21,354 nucleotides of DNA from a virus. Below, piece after piece: positions 21,228 to 21,354 of this stretch. Position 1 is the first letter of the stretch. The number at the start of each line of letters is the position of its first letter. The translations under genes and the position numbers were made by a program. Location of the stretch: positions 1-21,354 of the IMG/VR virus record IMGVR_UViG_3300034010_000796. One strand, written 5' to 3'. The notes under the pieces were generated by a model. That model had not been told where the DNA came from, did not search any database, and saw only the letters and a program-made list of their open reading frames with translations.

Positions 21228-21307
21228 GGATTCGAACCCTCGATGCACGTTTTTGCGCGCATGCTCCCTTAGCAGGGGAGTGCCTTCGACCTCTCGGCCA
21301 CGTCTCC
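21214..21307 (-). tRNA. tRNA-Ser(GCT)
   Basis: A 94-nt class II tRNA on the minus strand: acceptor GGAGACG / CGTCTCC, D arm TGGCCGAGAGGTCGAAGGC, anticodon stem CTCCC / GGGAG enclosing CTGCTAA (anticodon GCT), a long variable arm, T loop TTCGAAT and encoded CCA. Intact despite serving as integration site. Its promoter region is mostly beyond the window. Confidence 0.97.
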
Positions 21308-21354
21308 AGGTCGCGAAAACAGTTCAAGAACTCGAACAAAAACTCCCAAGTCGA

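Overview
The window is high-GC bacterial DNA whose two tRNA genes both encode their own CCA ends, which fits a gamma- or beta-proteobacterium (Xanthomonadales-like is my guess; nothing here fixes the genus). Chromosome lies at both ends: on the left a Sel1-repeat lipoprotein gene (+), tRNA-Arg(ACG) (-) and a small multi-spanning membrane protein gene (-); on the right tRNA-Ser(GCT) (-). Between them is an integrated element of about 19.3 kb.

The element is bounded by a perfect 15-bp direct repeat, CTGGCGGAGACGGAG, at 1892-1906 and 21213-21227. The right copy is the 3' end of tRNA-Ser, so the element entered at the tRNA 3' end, left the tRNA intact and put the displaced 3'-end copy at the far left. 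Every element gene I accept is on the minus strand. Reading leftward from the tRNA: a tyrosine recombinase; a 94-aa unknown; a HigB-HigA toxin-antitoxin pair with a clear promoter and operator; a 272-aa unknown; a tightly overlapping replication operon (two small DNA-binding-like proteins including an AlpA-type regulator, two small unknowns, a lambda-O-like initiator and a T7 gp4/Twinkle-like primase-helicase); then a late module (DUF5681-type putative small terminase, 224-aa and 371-aa unknowns, three small proteins, a giant 2612-aa polyvalent protein, and 159-aa and 72-aa unknowns).

Two things stand out. First, the initiator gene contains six palindromic iterons (TGTCCT-NN-AGGACA) that are translated in three different reading frames, so selection acts on the DNA; with an adjacent perfect hairpin this looks like the replication origin, as in lambda O. 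Second, the element has replication, integration and a giant phage-type polyvalent protein (InPase-like, RadC/JAB, a probable BECR-fold nuclease, an LPD38-like C-terminus), but no large terminase, portal, capsid, tail or lysis gene that I can recognise. The gene joins are tight, so this looks less like a recently deleted prophage and more like a compact satellite-like element that would borrow a helper's particle. That interpretation is inference.
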